Assembly: GCA_951213105.1 (NCBI GenBank)
Contig: OX578148.1
Span: forward strand, 139,821,915-139,885,914
Direction of reading: 5' to 3'
Source: Amaurobius ferox
Taxonomy: Eukaryota > Arthropoda > Arachnida > Araneae > Amaurobiidae
DNA: 64,000 bases
Shown here: one piece after another, positions 12,480 through 23,639 of the stretch
How the letters are laid out: each line of letters starts with the position of its first letter
Numbering within the stretch: position 1 is the stretch's first letter
Program-made: the position numbers and the translations under genes
Notes under the pieces: generated by a model
Databases searched by the model: none
What the model was told of the DNA's origin: nothing
Seen by the model: only the letters and a program-made list of their open reading frames with translations

Positions 12480-12875
12480 AACGATTTCCAACCTTTTTCG
12501 TTAGGAATCATGGAGTTAGAGAATAGAACACCTAGGAAAAAGTTTCGTTTTCCATTAATATCTCAACAGTCCTTGGTCCTAGAAACTCGAAACTTGGACT
12601 AAATTTATGGGGTCTATTTTAAAGCTACCCACAAAATTTCAATAAATTCGGTGGAGCTGTTCTTCCGTGATGATGAGACAAACGAAAGTTTCGTTTTTGA
12701 TTACTAACATCTCGACAACCCCTGGTGCTAGAAACTCGAAACATAGACTAAAGTTTAAATGGGGCTATTTCAAGCCTACCCACCAAATTTTATCCAATTC
12801 GGTTCAGGCGTTCTCCCGTGATGTTGGATCATACATACATACATACATACTTTTCTTCTTTATATATATAGATAA
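12480..12875 (+). repeat. Family D repeat 3' end, internally duplicated
   Basis: Two consecutive copies (about 12520-12680 and 12681-12870) share the phrases CTAGAAACTCGAAAC, CTACCCAC.AAATTT, AATTCGGT and TCCCGTGATG or TTCCGTGATG. The second copy ends in a (CATA)n run and TATATATATAGATA. The same 3' end occurs at 19400-19600 and 41390-41570, where it closes a ~1 kb repeat. The duplication is probably local and tandem. Confidence 0.65.
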
Positions 12876-13279
12876 CCTGCCATTTGGTACTCATTTCACG
12901 TCTATTTCAGTATGAAAAAATCAATAAGCTGATGTTTAAACTTAAAATCAGAATGTCTCTTTTGGAGAAAAGAAATAATAATTGGGAAAAAAATAAAATA
13001 ATAAAAAAAAATAATAATAAGTCCATTATAAAAAAATGAAGAGAAACTTTTCAATCATAAAAATATTTAGAAATTCATGTAACTGTAAGTAATTTAATTC
13101 ATATAAGAATATTTGTTTCAATATATACATTTTAGAATACAACTCACCATTCAATACGATGCTTTTACGAACTCGTTTTTTGAACATTAGTATGATTAGT
13201 TAATAATCGTCAATTAATTTATATAAATTATTACTGTATGAATGATAGCATCCATTAATGTATTCTGTAATTTACAATG

Positions 13280-15536
13280 TACTAGCAGTATACCCGTTCT
13301 TCGTACTGAATAAATAATATAAAACAAGAAATATCAATCCCGCATAAAGCATTGATTATGAAACACATTCCAACTACAATGCAATTTTATTTAAACATCT
13401 TTAAAATGCGATACATTAAGCGGTAATATTTTATAAATTATCACAATGCTACATTAATTTATTATATTTGAAAACCTAAAATTTTATCGAAAAACATGAA
13501 CTTTATTCAAATGATGTCATAGAAATATAAACTGCCCGGTTAAAACATCTCTAAAATGCCATCCCAGTGGTAATATTTTAAAAATTATCACAATACTACA
13601 ATAATTTATTACATTTGAAAACCTAAAATTTTATCGAAAAAAATTAACTTTATTCAAATGACGTCATTGAAATCGTTTGGCTCTCTATGTAAAAGCTGTA
13701 AATATTTCATTCATACACTTTTATTTCATTACTTTATCCATCACAATACTACAATAATTTATTTTATTTAAAAACTTAAAACCATGGAGGCACAAATAAT
13801 TTAACTCTATGCTTAAAACTTCATAGAAAAAATTGTGTGCTTCTCTATGTAAAATCAATGAATGCTTCATTCATATCAGCTATATTGCAGACTCTAGAGC
13901 TAAATAATTTTGCGTTGAAAATTCAGCAATTCTTATACAACTCATCCTACATCTTTATTTGTTTACATGCTCCATAAGTGGAAATTAGGCTTCGTTGTAG
14001 AAATAATCAAAGTTAGATGATCATTTAAACTCAAATATATTGCAATTGCGTTGTCTCAGAATGTAGATGCACAGAATTGAAGTAAAAATAAAGTGGTTTT
14101 AGAACGGATACAACACTCAATATAAATTAAAAAGAACTTTTAAAATCACGATTTTGACACAAGGTGGATATCATATTTTATTTTGAAGTGGATCGCGTGA
14201 TCTCTTCATATAATATAGGCGTAATTATTGTTTTAATTTTAATTTAAGAAACTACCGAATACCTTTTGCTGAAAATTTTTTCATATTTTTTATGGGATAA
14301 TTTGAATATTACCTAAAACTGTCGAAGCAATTTGTTAATTTTAAATTTGCTTAAAAGATGTTTGAACAAGAAAGATCAATCATGCTTAAGGCATTGATTA
14401 TGAAACACTTTCCAACTTCAATGCAATTTTATTTAAACATGTCTAAAATGCAATGCATTCCTCGGTAATATTTTAAAACTTATCACAATACTACATTAAT
14501 TTATTATATTTGAAAACTTAAACCTTCATCGAAGAAAATGAACTTCATTCAAATCACGGCATTGAAATATAAATTGCCTGGTTTAAACATCTCTAAAATG
14601 TGATACATTCCTCGGTAGTAATTTTAGAATTATCATAATACTACGATAATTTATTATATTTGAAAACTTCATCGAAAACAACTGAAATTCATTCAAATGA
14701 CGTCATAGAAAAAATAACACGCCTGGCTCTCTCTATAAAAGCAGCATTTCATTCATAAATAATTTCCCATTCATGTCATTCATCACAATACTATAATAAT
14801 TTATTTTATTTAAAAATTAAGACCATGGAGCTACAAGTAATTAAACTCTATGCGTAAAACTTCATCGGAAAAAATTCGTCCTTCTCTTTGTAAAATCAAA
14901 TAATATTTCATTCATATCAGCTATGCAGACTCCATGAACTAAATGATTTTGTGTTAAAGAAATACAGCAATTCTAATACAACTCATTCTACATATTTTGC
15001 TGTTTACATTTTACATAGGTGAAAAATAGACTTCGTTGTAGAAATAATCAAATTTGGATGAGCATTTAAACTCAAAAATATTGTAATTACGTAGTTTCTG
15101 TCTGTAAATGCACATAATTTAAGCAAAAATAAAGTGGTTTTAGGACGGATATAACACTCAATATGAATTAAAAAGAACTTTAAAAATTACGATTTTGAGA
15201 CAAGATGGATGCCATGTATCATTTTGAAGCGGGTCACGTGATCTTTTCATATCATGGTCACGTGATCGCTTCATATTAGAGGTGTTATTATTATTTTAAT
15301 TTTTATTTAAAAAACTACTGAATATATTTCGCTGAATTTTTTTTTATATATTTTATGGAACAATTTGAATATTACCTAAAATTTTCGAAGCAATTTGTGA
15401 ATTTTAAATTCGCTTAAAAAATGTTTAAAAAATTAGGTCCCATAGGGTTCAATGTATTTCATTTTTTCAACCCGGGTTCAATCCAAAACTAATTGGGTGA
15501 TATTATTCATTTATATTCCCATAGGTCCTACAGACC
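13280..15536 (+). repeat. Dispersed repeat family B, left part, with a ~1.04 kb tandem duplication
   Basis: The repeat starts ACTAGCAGTATACCCGTTCT. Two long units follow, about 13321-14360 and 14361-15430. Each carries CATTGATTATGAAACAC near its start and a GGTCACGTGATC-like phrase or its degraded version near its end. Each also has internal shorter subrepeats containing TTATCACAATACTAC. The end of the second unit runs into CCATAGGGTTCAATGTATTT and CCCATAGGTCC.ACAGACC. The family is then interrupted by an element at 15537-18194 and resumes at 18195. Homologous pieces lie at 21490-21890 (minus) and 56565-56830. Confidence 0.75.
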
Positions 15537-15961
15537 TGTCCTAAGGTAACTTCCTTTTTAGGACACGCCCGGTAAGAGCGCGAAAAAGAATAAGGCCGTG
15601 AGTATAAACACACATTAATTTATTTACACTATATAAATATTTACAAGAATTTGATTTAAAATATTTAAAAGACAACTTCCCATATTCCAAATGGGATGAA
15701 TACCAATTTTAGATAAGCAATTAAACAAATACAAAAGTATATGTAGTCTCATAGACTAAAATGTGAAAGATGGTAATTAAAAATTAAATGTAACACAATA
15801 CCTAAGAAATATTTAAATATCCTTAACCCGGAGAGAGAAGTAAAAGATACAAATCAGGCACAGGCCCTTAAATGAGTAACTCACCGAGCATTCGCTGAAT
15901 GAACAGCCTCTCATGGTTGAGGACAATGCTGGGGAGTATGACTTTTCTCACTCGCAACACA
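15537..15961. repeat. Left direct terminal repeat (LTR-like)
   Basis: 425 bases, TGTCC...CAACACA. Orientation relative to transcription is undetermined. It differs from the right copy by scattered substitutions and small indels, so the element is not recent. Confidence 0.65.
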
Positions 15962-17720
15962 GATCACAATTGAAAACACCATATATTTTTCCTTTCTTTT
16001 TTTTTTTTTTCTTTTTTTTTTTTTTTAGAAACACTACTTAAAAATGCTAAATTAGTGATATTATTATCCAACTGCATTCTCCCACAACTACATTTTATAA
16101 CCTTTTATCTTCCAATGCTTTGTTAGCGTTCAACATACCCGAAGGAAAAAAAAAAAACTAGCAAATCTCACCTTTCCTTCCTAAACTACCCATAGAAACT
16201 AACAAAAAAATCTCCATGCGTTCAGAAAAAATGCCGGAAACTGTCACTTACAGTACTACGTGTAACGATTTAAGAAAAATATTGTATCCAAAAATTGATT
16301 CCTTTTTGAGCCCCGTTGTAATCTAACACACCTATCAATTTTCTATTCCGAATAATTTATTAAATTATGTGTGTTTTAACAAAAGTAAAATATAAGTGAA
16401 TGTAGGAAAGTAACCTTTATAGACGATAAAATATTATTGAATAACAGTTAAGAGATACAAAAAAAAATATGGAAATACCTTTTGTTTATTTTTTTTTATA
16501 AATCCTTTCAACGTTATGTGTCATCAGAAGATGAAAGAGACCCTTTGTTGATCCCTCAAACAGTCTGATCCAATCCCCAATGTATAGAAATATACACTCT
16601 AAATCCCAAACATCACACAATTCTGCCCGCAGAAAAAATATGTGCCTAAGGTCAAAATATATATCCTACCAACAATTGTTAAAAAGGCCTATTTATTTAT
16701 TTATTTATTAAACTTAAAAATTTACTATTTTTGTTGTTTTTTCTTTTTTTCTGTTCTCTTTGTCACTTTATTAGAATTCCCTTGTAAACCAAAGTTTCCT
16801 TAGTAGTTAAAATTTTGTTTCCATTTCGGTTACAAATTGAATTTATATAATATCTATTTATTTTCATTATTTATTATTTTTATAATTACCTTTTTATCGA
16901 AAAATACTCTACTTATTATTTTATGTATTTTAATTCCCAAGAATCTAACTAACTCTCTCCAGCTGCAACGCCATTCTATTATTCACCCGGTAACTCTATC
17001 CAAACGAAACGCAGTCTCTCTACATGTATGTGTCGTCCATCCCTCTTGAAAATTACTTCCCCCTCGATTATCTCTTCCAAGCTCCCGTAAAATATATCTG
17101 CTAAAACCACTCCTCTTTTCTTTGTAACCCCACTGTGGATTCAGCGTTATGTCTGTGAAAATGACTCTTTTTGGAATGTTGAAGAAACCCCCATCGCGAC
17201 GTATCAAATTTCAACCCTGTGGTCAAAACAGAAAGACTGTCCCCTCTGAAAAACAGGTGTTGAAAACGAGGATGGGAAAGCTATAACTAAAAACTGTGGC
17301 CTGTACGAAAACTTTGGAGACCCTTGTGTTTGCCATGAAATAGAACCGTCAAAGTTAAGAGAAAATTCTGTTGCCTTTAAAAATTCGATTATCTAACCCT
17401 CTCACATTCTATATTTTATTTTCAGAACCATTTGCAAAATTTTTGTAAACTCGTACCCCTAACATATAAAAGGTTTATTATTCTCTCACTTTACTTCTAA
17501 TATCAGCAAAAAAAAATTTTGTTCTAAAACTAAAAATCACTCAAATGTGTATTAATTAAATAAACATCGCGACCAAAATTATAAAATGTCAAAAAAGAAA
17601 ATTTTTCCCAAAAATACTATATCAAAAATTTTAACTGAATACGACAAAACCACCCAAAATATTTAGTATTCAGTGTAATTCACCCTAGGAGTTTGTCTGA
17701 AAGAATAATTCCAAATTATT

Positions 17721-18140
17721 TGTCCTAAGGTAACTTCCTTTTTAGGACACGCCCGGTAAGAGCGCGAAAAAGAATAAAGGCCGTGAGTATAACAAACATT
17801 AATTTATTTACACTATATAAATATTTACAACATTATTGATTCAAAGTATTTAAAAGACCACTTCTCATATTCAAAAATGGAAAGTATATCAAATTAAGAT
17901 AAACAAAACAAAAGTGTATATAGTCTCATAGACTAAATTTGAAAGATGGTAATTAAAAATTAAATGCAACAAAATCCCTATGAAATATTTAAATATCCTT
18001 AACCCGGAGAGAGAGATAAAAAATACAAATCAGGCACAGGTCCTTAAATGAGTAACTCACCGAGCATTCGCTGAATGAAGAACAGCCTCTCATGGTTGAG
18101 GACAATGCTGGGGAGTATGACTTTTCTCACTCACAACACA
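17721..18140. repeat. Right direct terminal repeat (LTR-like)
   Basis: 420 bases homologous to 15537-15961. The insertion extends 54 bases further, to 18194, before the AGACC target duplication. If it is a true LTR, either the left copy has lost this end or the right one has gained it. Confidence 0.65.
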
Positions 18141-18194
18141 AAACCTTCTCCTCGCATTCCCGAAAATATTGGCTCATGGGTTTACCATGCGACA

Positions 18195-18575
18195 AGACCG
18201 TCTGAACAACATACTGAAATTTCATTTTGATTAAGCCAATTTTACGGCAGTTATCGTGCTAACGGACAGACAGACAGACAGACAGACAGAATGAACAAAG
18301 TCATAAACACTTTTCAACTTTGTTGTAAAATGTTAAAAATTAGGTCCTATAGGGTTCAATGTATTTCTTTTTCTCAACCCGGGTACAGTCCAAACCTAAT
18401 TGGGTGTTATTATTCATTTATGCTTATTCCCATAGGTCCCACAGACCGTCTGAATAACATACTAAAATTTCATTTTGATAAAGTCATTTTTACGGCAGTT
18501 ATCGTGCTAACGGACAGACAGACAGAATGACCCAAGTCATAAACACTTTTCAACTATGTTGTAAAGTGTTGAAAA
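18195..18575 (+). repeat. Dispersed repeat family B, right part, ~210-bp tandem duplication
   Basis: This resumes family B after the insertion. Two consecutive copies each run ACCGTCTGAA.AACATACT, TTTCATTTTGAT, ACGGCAGTTATCGTGCTAAC, a GACAGACAGACAG run, then GTCATAAACACTTTTCAACT. Between them is the family phrase GGTTCAATGTATTTC...CATAGGTCCCACAGACC. The (GACA)n run differs in length between the two copies. Confidence 0.7.
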
Positions 18576-18589
18576 CCGCAAATTTCACA

Positions 18590-19600
18590 ATCACGTGCAA
18601 ATTACTATAATATTCTAAATGAAATTGCTATTCAAAGCAATTTATTAAAATATTTAAATTAATGCTCCTTTAAAAAAGTTGTTGTTGTTGGGACCCAGAC
18701 CGTCCGACCTACCAGAAAGGTTTAAGGTCCTTTAAAGAAGTTGAAGAATCTGTGGTCTTGCTACTCAAAATTGTCTTCTCAGGAAAATCGGAAGAATGAA
18801 ATATCCTGGTCCCGCTTGTAAACAAATTTACAAAAAATATGAAATTAACTCAATATATGCCAAAATCAAAGCGTTAAGATTGTATGAGAAGATATAGCAG
18901 TACTACTTATATTCTCATAGAAGATTTACCCGTGTACTAATAGGAAAATACCCGTACTACTATAGATGGGTTTCCACCGTTTTTGCTAAAATAAAATAGA
19001 TGACGTAATTAATTGAAAATATTAATAATTCCAGTAATTTTTAAACTTGAAGGCAGTAATTGATATAATTCAGTAGTCAAAAATGCAATTTTCATAAAAT
19101 TGAAAATCTATCTATCTTTCTTTCTTTCTTTTTTGTGGGTAGCTTTGGATTTTGAATAGCCTCACTTAAAATTGAGTCCATGTTTCGAGTTTTTAGACCA
19201 GGAATAAATAAAAAATATAATTAAATAATGAAGAATTTAAAAAAAAATAAATTTATTTAAATCGGAAATGGTTTAATAAAAATATTTTGCCGTATAAGCA
19301 CATTGGATTAAAATCCGTTACTAAGCGACATGATATAATTTTCTTCAAATAAACTTATGAGGGAAAATATCGTTTGCATAATGCTATGTGTATATGAGGT
19401 TTAACTGTGAGTTTTTAATTAATATCTAGACAACCCCTGGCCCTAAACACTCGAAATATGGACTCAATTTTAAGTGAGGCTATTCCAAAGCTACCCACAA
19501 AATTTCATGAAATTCGGTTCAGCCGCTCTCCCGTGATGATGAGACAAATATACAGACAGACAGAGAGATAGATTTTCAATTTGGTTTATATATATTAACA
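18590..19600 (+). repeat. Dispersed repeat family D, copy 1 (~1 kb)
   Basis: This aligns by eye along its length with 40525-41590. Shared phrases in order: ATTCAAAGCA..TTATTAAAATAT, ATATCCTGGTCCCG.TTGTAA, ACAAATTTACAAA, AGTACTACTTATATTCTC, ACCCGTACTAC, AAATAGATGACGTAATTAA (approximately), TAAGCGACATGATATA.TTTT, CTCGAAA.ATGGACTC and TTCAGCCG.TCTCCCGTGATG. It ends in GACAGACAGAGAG and an AT-rich tail. A 47-bp SINE piece with its own target duplication is inserted at 18681-18727. Confidence 0.75.
18681..18727 (-). mobile_element. 47-bp SINE 3'-end fragment with target duplication
   Basis: The insert begins with a (GTT)n run, the complement of an (AAC)n tail, then the reverse of the SINE end seen near 58192-58232 (TTTCTGGTAGGTCGGACGG on the minus strand). 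It is flanked by TCCTTTAAAAAAGTT (18666-18680) and TCCTTTAAAGAAGTT (18728-18742), 14 of 15 identical, as expected of a LINE-mobilised target duplication. It is a severely 5'-truncated SINE copy inside repeat family D. Confidence 0.7.
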
Positions 19601-19784
19601 CGAATATCAACTTATATTAACACAGTGATATTAGATTTGATAAAATATTTCATCCCCTCCCTTCCATACAATACTGGAAAGAAATAAGATTAAAATATCG
19701 GCGGTGGCTGCAGTCCGATGGAGCCGACTTGGTTTTGCGTGAATAATATTTTTTTTAAAAAAAAAAGTCACCTTTCGTAATATC

Positions 19785-19820
<36 letters not shown>

Positions 19821-21479
19821 CGACCCAATATCCGATTCTGTACACTTATGGGGCTTTCAGAGAGCCACAAATTCTTTCTTATTGGTTATATCTATCATTT
19901 TTGGTTTTTAAGTTATAAGCATTGTAACTTGGAAAACGCAAAATTTAATGCTTCAACTTGACGAGGTGATGACTCGAAAACTATAACAGAATTTTTTAAT
20001 AATAAATATAGATTTCAATGCTAAATTTCTAGTATGTTTTTTGCTGTTCACTATTTATATCTCTATTCATAATCGGGACCCTAATTTTGACAAAACATGA
20101 AACCTATTTCTTTATCTATTAGATTCTGGGATATAAGTGTCCAAGTATTTCTACGAGTTTACGTATTTCTACGTATTTCTACGTATTTTACATAACGCTC
20201 CGCTGTACCGCCAGCGTAGATGTTATTCACATCAAACAAACAAACCAAAAAATGGCGAAGTAACCTTAATAACGAAACATTCGAATTGCATTTCCAAATT
20301 AATTCACCCTTTACCCCCTTACACGAACTGTCACATGAGAGCATTCAGACATATCCAAACTGATCAGCTCGACACCCTATCATTTAAAACAAAATAAAAA
20401 TCAAGAACTTTTATTCTTTCTCTTTTTGAGAGCAAGTATATCTGAATTTATTCCACTCTCCTCAACCTTCGCGCATTTCCCTCTTCTGCACACCCTAGAG
20501 CTGTTCACACTAAAAAGTAATCACTCCACCTTTTGATCGAAAAAGCCGCGAACAATAGAATAATAAACGGCTGGGGAAAACGAAAAAAGAACTGGAAGTC
20601 AAGAGCTCCTCTATTATTTGTTCGGCACAAATCGAATACAACTGCCCCTTTATGTATTAACCCGCGGGGACTCAAACGCAACCAAAAAGGCTCCGCCCCC
20701 TCCCCCTCCTAGAAATATTCCTCCCTGCGTCAGATGGTATATTTTGAGGTTTATAGAGTTTTATATTCAAAATTAAGTTTTTACTCGCACAAATAAAACA
20801 GAAATAATGTTTCAGAAAATTGAGTGGCAACGCCGTTTTTTTTTTTTTTTTTTTTTTGCTCACGACAGTAGCATCTGTTTTCATACAAAATGGCGCTTTT
20901 GTTTTGAATTTAACAATTTCGTGAAAAAATTTCTCGAGTATTATTTGTATAATTCATTGTGAAAACGTTAATGTAACCGGTTCAATGTTTAAAAAGTAAT
21001 ATGTTCTCCGCAGCAACGTAAAATGGATGGTTAATTAGTTTCTATTTTATGAACGCTGAAGTGATTTAAAATGGCCAACAGCATATTAAAAACATTTATT
21101 TTTTCGTTATTTCTGTATTTGGAGCATGTGTTCGCATTATGATTATGGATTAGCTCTTAGTGTGCACATTTCTTAGAGCATTTAGTATAATTAATTTTTG
21201 CCATTATTAATTTTTGCCTGATTGTATAAGTAGTATGTTTTCTGCTAATTAATTACATTGAGATTTTTTTGGATTGATTAAATCACTGCTTTGGATTGTA
21301 AAATGTATTGTATTCCTTTTGTTGATATTTGCCATTTAATTTCTTTCCTTTCATTAAACGAGTCATTAGTATAATCGTTTCTAAATGAAGTGGAGTAACT
21401 TTGAGTTTTAAACGGTGTGATCTAAATATTATGTTCTGAATGAAAAGAACAAATCAAACGTTCAGATGTATAGCGCATA
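19601..21479. other. Unassigned DNA
   Basis: No gene recognised. There are long A runs (about 19788-19817), a T run near 20836-20858 and a short TACGTATTTC triplication near 20160-20190. The region 20440-20720 is higher in complexity and contains no recognised repeat. Frames of 60-86 codons show no recognisable domain. Confidence 0.35.
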
Positions 21480-21890
21480 TAAATTTCTATACTTCGTTTT
21501 TAACACTTTCCAACATAGTTGTAAAGTGTTTATGACTTTGGTCATCCTCTCTGTCTGTCTGTCTGTCGGTCCATCTGTCTGACTGTTCGTTCGCACGATA
21601 ACTGTCGTAAAAATGACATTGTCAAAATGAAATTTTAGTATGTTGTTGAGACGGTCTGGGGGACCTATGGGAATGTAAATAAATAATATCACCCAATTCG
21701 TTTTGGATTAAACCCGGGTGGAAAAAATGAAATACATTGAACCCTATAGGACCTCATTTTTCGAACATTTTTTAAGCGAAGTTAAAATTCACACGTTGCT
21801 TCGAAAATTTTAGAAAATATTCAAATTATACCATAAAATATATATGCTAGAGATAGTTTTTTTTGTACATACAGTAGTTTATGCATAATT
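21480..21890 (-). repeat. Dispersed repeat family B, inverted copy
   Basis: The reverse complement of the family B end: AACACTTTCCAACATAGTTG, GTAAAGTGTTTATGACTTTG, a CTGTCTGTCTGTCTGTC run, CGATAACTGTCGTAAAAATG, GAGACGGTCTGGGGGACCTA and CATTGAACCCTATAGGACCT. It gives the same segment order as 15420-15536 plus 18195-18345 but without the 2.66 kb insertion, so it serves as an empty-site comparison. Confidence 0.75.
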
Positions 21891-21908
21891 TTCAATTAAA
21901 ATCTTTCA

Positions 21909-21910
<2 letters not shown>

Positions 21911-21959
<49 letters not shown>
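21911..21959. repeat. (TA)n microsatellite
   Basis: About 49 bases of pure TA. It lies a few hundred bases from the left edge of the PLE cluster. Confidence 0.95.
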
Positions 21960-21963
<4 letters not shown>

Positions 21964-22638
21964 ACAAATGTAAAGTATTCTGAGATAGCTACATGAAAAA
22001 AAAATTTCTCATACGTAAAATATGCAAACATGGCGCTAAGCTGCCCTTGTATACATTTACAAATATATTTTCCAAAAAGAATACATAGTAGAGAGTATGA
22101 TCAAAAGCATCACGATACAGAGTTTATAAATGTAGCTGTAAAACACGGTTACCCCATGGGTTTTGTAATTAAAATACTTTCAGAATTCACTGGGTTAACT
22201 GTAACTGAATGTAAGGGCAAATATTTAAACAGTTGAAACATTGTCATTGAATAGCGACGACTCGCGAGTATTGAGTATGGTTATTTGTGAAGTGGACTAC
22301 AAGTTGGAGTTTTATACATCGGACAGTTTTGGTAAGAATTTTGGAATTTGTTGAGACGGGTTATATCGGCACGTTCATTTGTAGGCACATTGAGTGAATT
22401 GAATAGTTTTCTCGTGTGTCATCCAAATTGTATTTTTGAATTTTTGCTGTTCGGTAATTGATGGTATTAAGGCCATTCCATGGATAAGTATCGGCTTCCG
22501 GGAGTGTCGCCATGGCATAAAGCATTGCTTAACCGGAGAGTGGGGTCACAACTCCCCCCGGCCACTTGTGATACTTTTCGTTTTTCACATTCATCTTTTG
22601 CTTTTCTGTAATTAGGTATTCTTTTCGGAAAATATATA

Positions 22639-22641
<3 letters not shown>

Positions 22642-22673
<32 letters not shown>

Positions 22674-23601
22674 TAGTAAATCCAATGTTAGAATGTAAGT
22701 AGTAACTCATAATACACTATTCCAAAATTTTTTACGAAATACAATGAAATAAAAGAAATTAAGACATAAAGAGGAAATAATAAAGCGTAATGCAGGTCAT
22801 AAAGACAAAGACAATCAACAAAATTCAAAGATGAGGAATGTAAATAGGAAAACAAAAAAATCAAGCAAAAAAGCTTGCACATAGAAGAGCTTTTGGCTTA
22901 AGATAAGTTCATTTCGAAAAAATTCTCTTCAAGTCCATATATCCCTTCGAAATGAACACAAAAATGCTTGTTTCTGAAACACAAGATAGATTTTATCTAT
23001 AAACTTGTGTTATATGGACGACAAGCATAAAGATTGGAAAAATAAAGGAAACATAAATACCTTAAAATACACTTCATTAATACAACCATGCAGAGCAAAA
23101 TATGACTAGACCAATGTTGCCATATGCAGAAATGAAAAGATGTGATTTGCTGTTGCCAGAGAGAGTAATGAAAACTGTACTGCGTAGAAGCAATAAAATG
23201 AGATATTCAGCAGTTAAAGCTTCAAGATAAAAAGATGAAAATATAATTTCAAGAGAATGAAGAAGTACGGTTAAAATAAGATACTAAGGAGAGATTATGA
23301 GAATTTTAGGCTAATCGAAACTTATTAAATATACCATTTACTAAATATGCAGGATATTTATACATTTTACTGGTAATTTTGAGGTTATTAATGTGCAAAG
23401 CATGAAATTTTTTATCTGATAATCTATAAATTCCAAAAAGTTGATTAAGTATAATATTTCTAAACAATTGAAACGAGTTGCAGGAATTAAAAGGTAATAA
23501 TTTATTAATATTAAATTTAAAAAAATATTTTTTATCATATGAGTTAGTAACTATCCCATGAGCAGGTTCTATAATTAGATTTAAATCCAAATAATAAATA
23601 T

Positions 23602-23635
<34 letters not shown>
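22642..23635 (-). mobile_element. Penelope-like retroelement, 3' part, inverted copy, bounded by (TA)n on both sides
   Basis: Reading on the minus strand: (TA)n at 23605-23635, the C-terminal part of an RT frame (23590-23306), a ~610-base 3' untranslated stretch, the end phrase ATTGGATTTACTAATTT, and a second (TA)n at 22642-22671. It is almost the same sequence as 25545-26518 in the opposite orientation. The 5' half is missing, as in most 5'-truncated retroelement copies. The (TA)n at each end is the apparent element boundary. Confidence 0.85.
23306..23590 (-). pseudogene. Penelope-like RT C-terminal fragment (inverted copy)
   Basis: 94 codons, nearly identical to the last 94 residues of the RT frame at 24991-25818. 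Both end MYKYPAYLVNGI.NKFRLA then stop, and both contain KFNINKLLPFNSCNS. Visible differences are single residues (for example Y for D after YDKK, and H for R in HAL.INNL). RT motifs A, B and C are missing, so it is a truncated fragment. Its similarity to the other copy suggests fairly recent amplification of the family in this genome. Confidence 0.85.

Positions 23636-23639
<4 letters not shown>

Larger units (their letters stand above)
15537..18194. mobile_element. Element with 425-bp direct terminal repeats inserted in family B (LTR-type, non-autonomous)
   Basis: Direct repeats at 15537-15961 and 17721-18140 both begin TGTCCTAAGGTAACTTCC and share CACGCCCGGTAAGAGCGCG, AACCCGGAGAGAGA and CTCATGGTTGAGGACAATGC. 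The whole insertion lies between two exact copies of AGACC (15532-15536 and 18195-18199), and family B continues on the right with AGACCGTCTGAACAACATAC. That is a 5-bp target duplication, as made by LTR retrotransposons. Oddities: the ~54 bases 18141-18194, ending GCGACA, have no counterpart after the left repeat; there is no clear polypurine tract before 17721; and the 1.76 kb interior has no gag/pol. It may be an LTR-type deletion derivative, or two copies of a smaller element. Confidence 0.6.
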
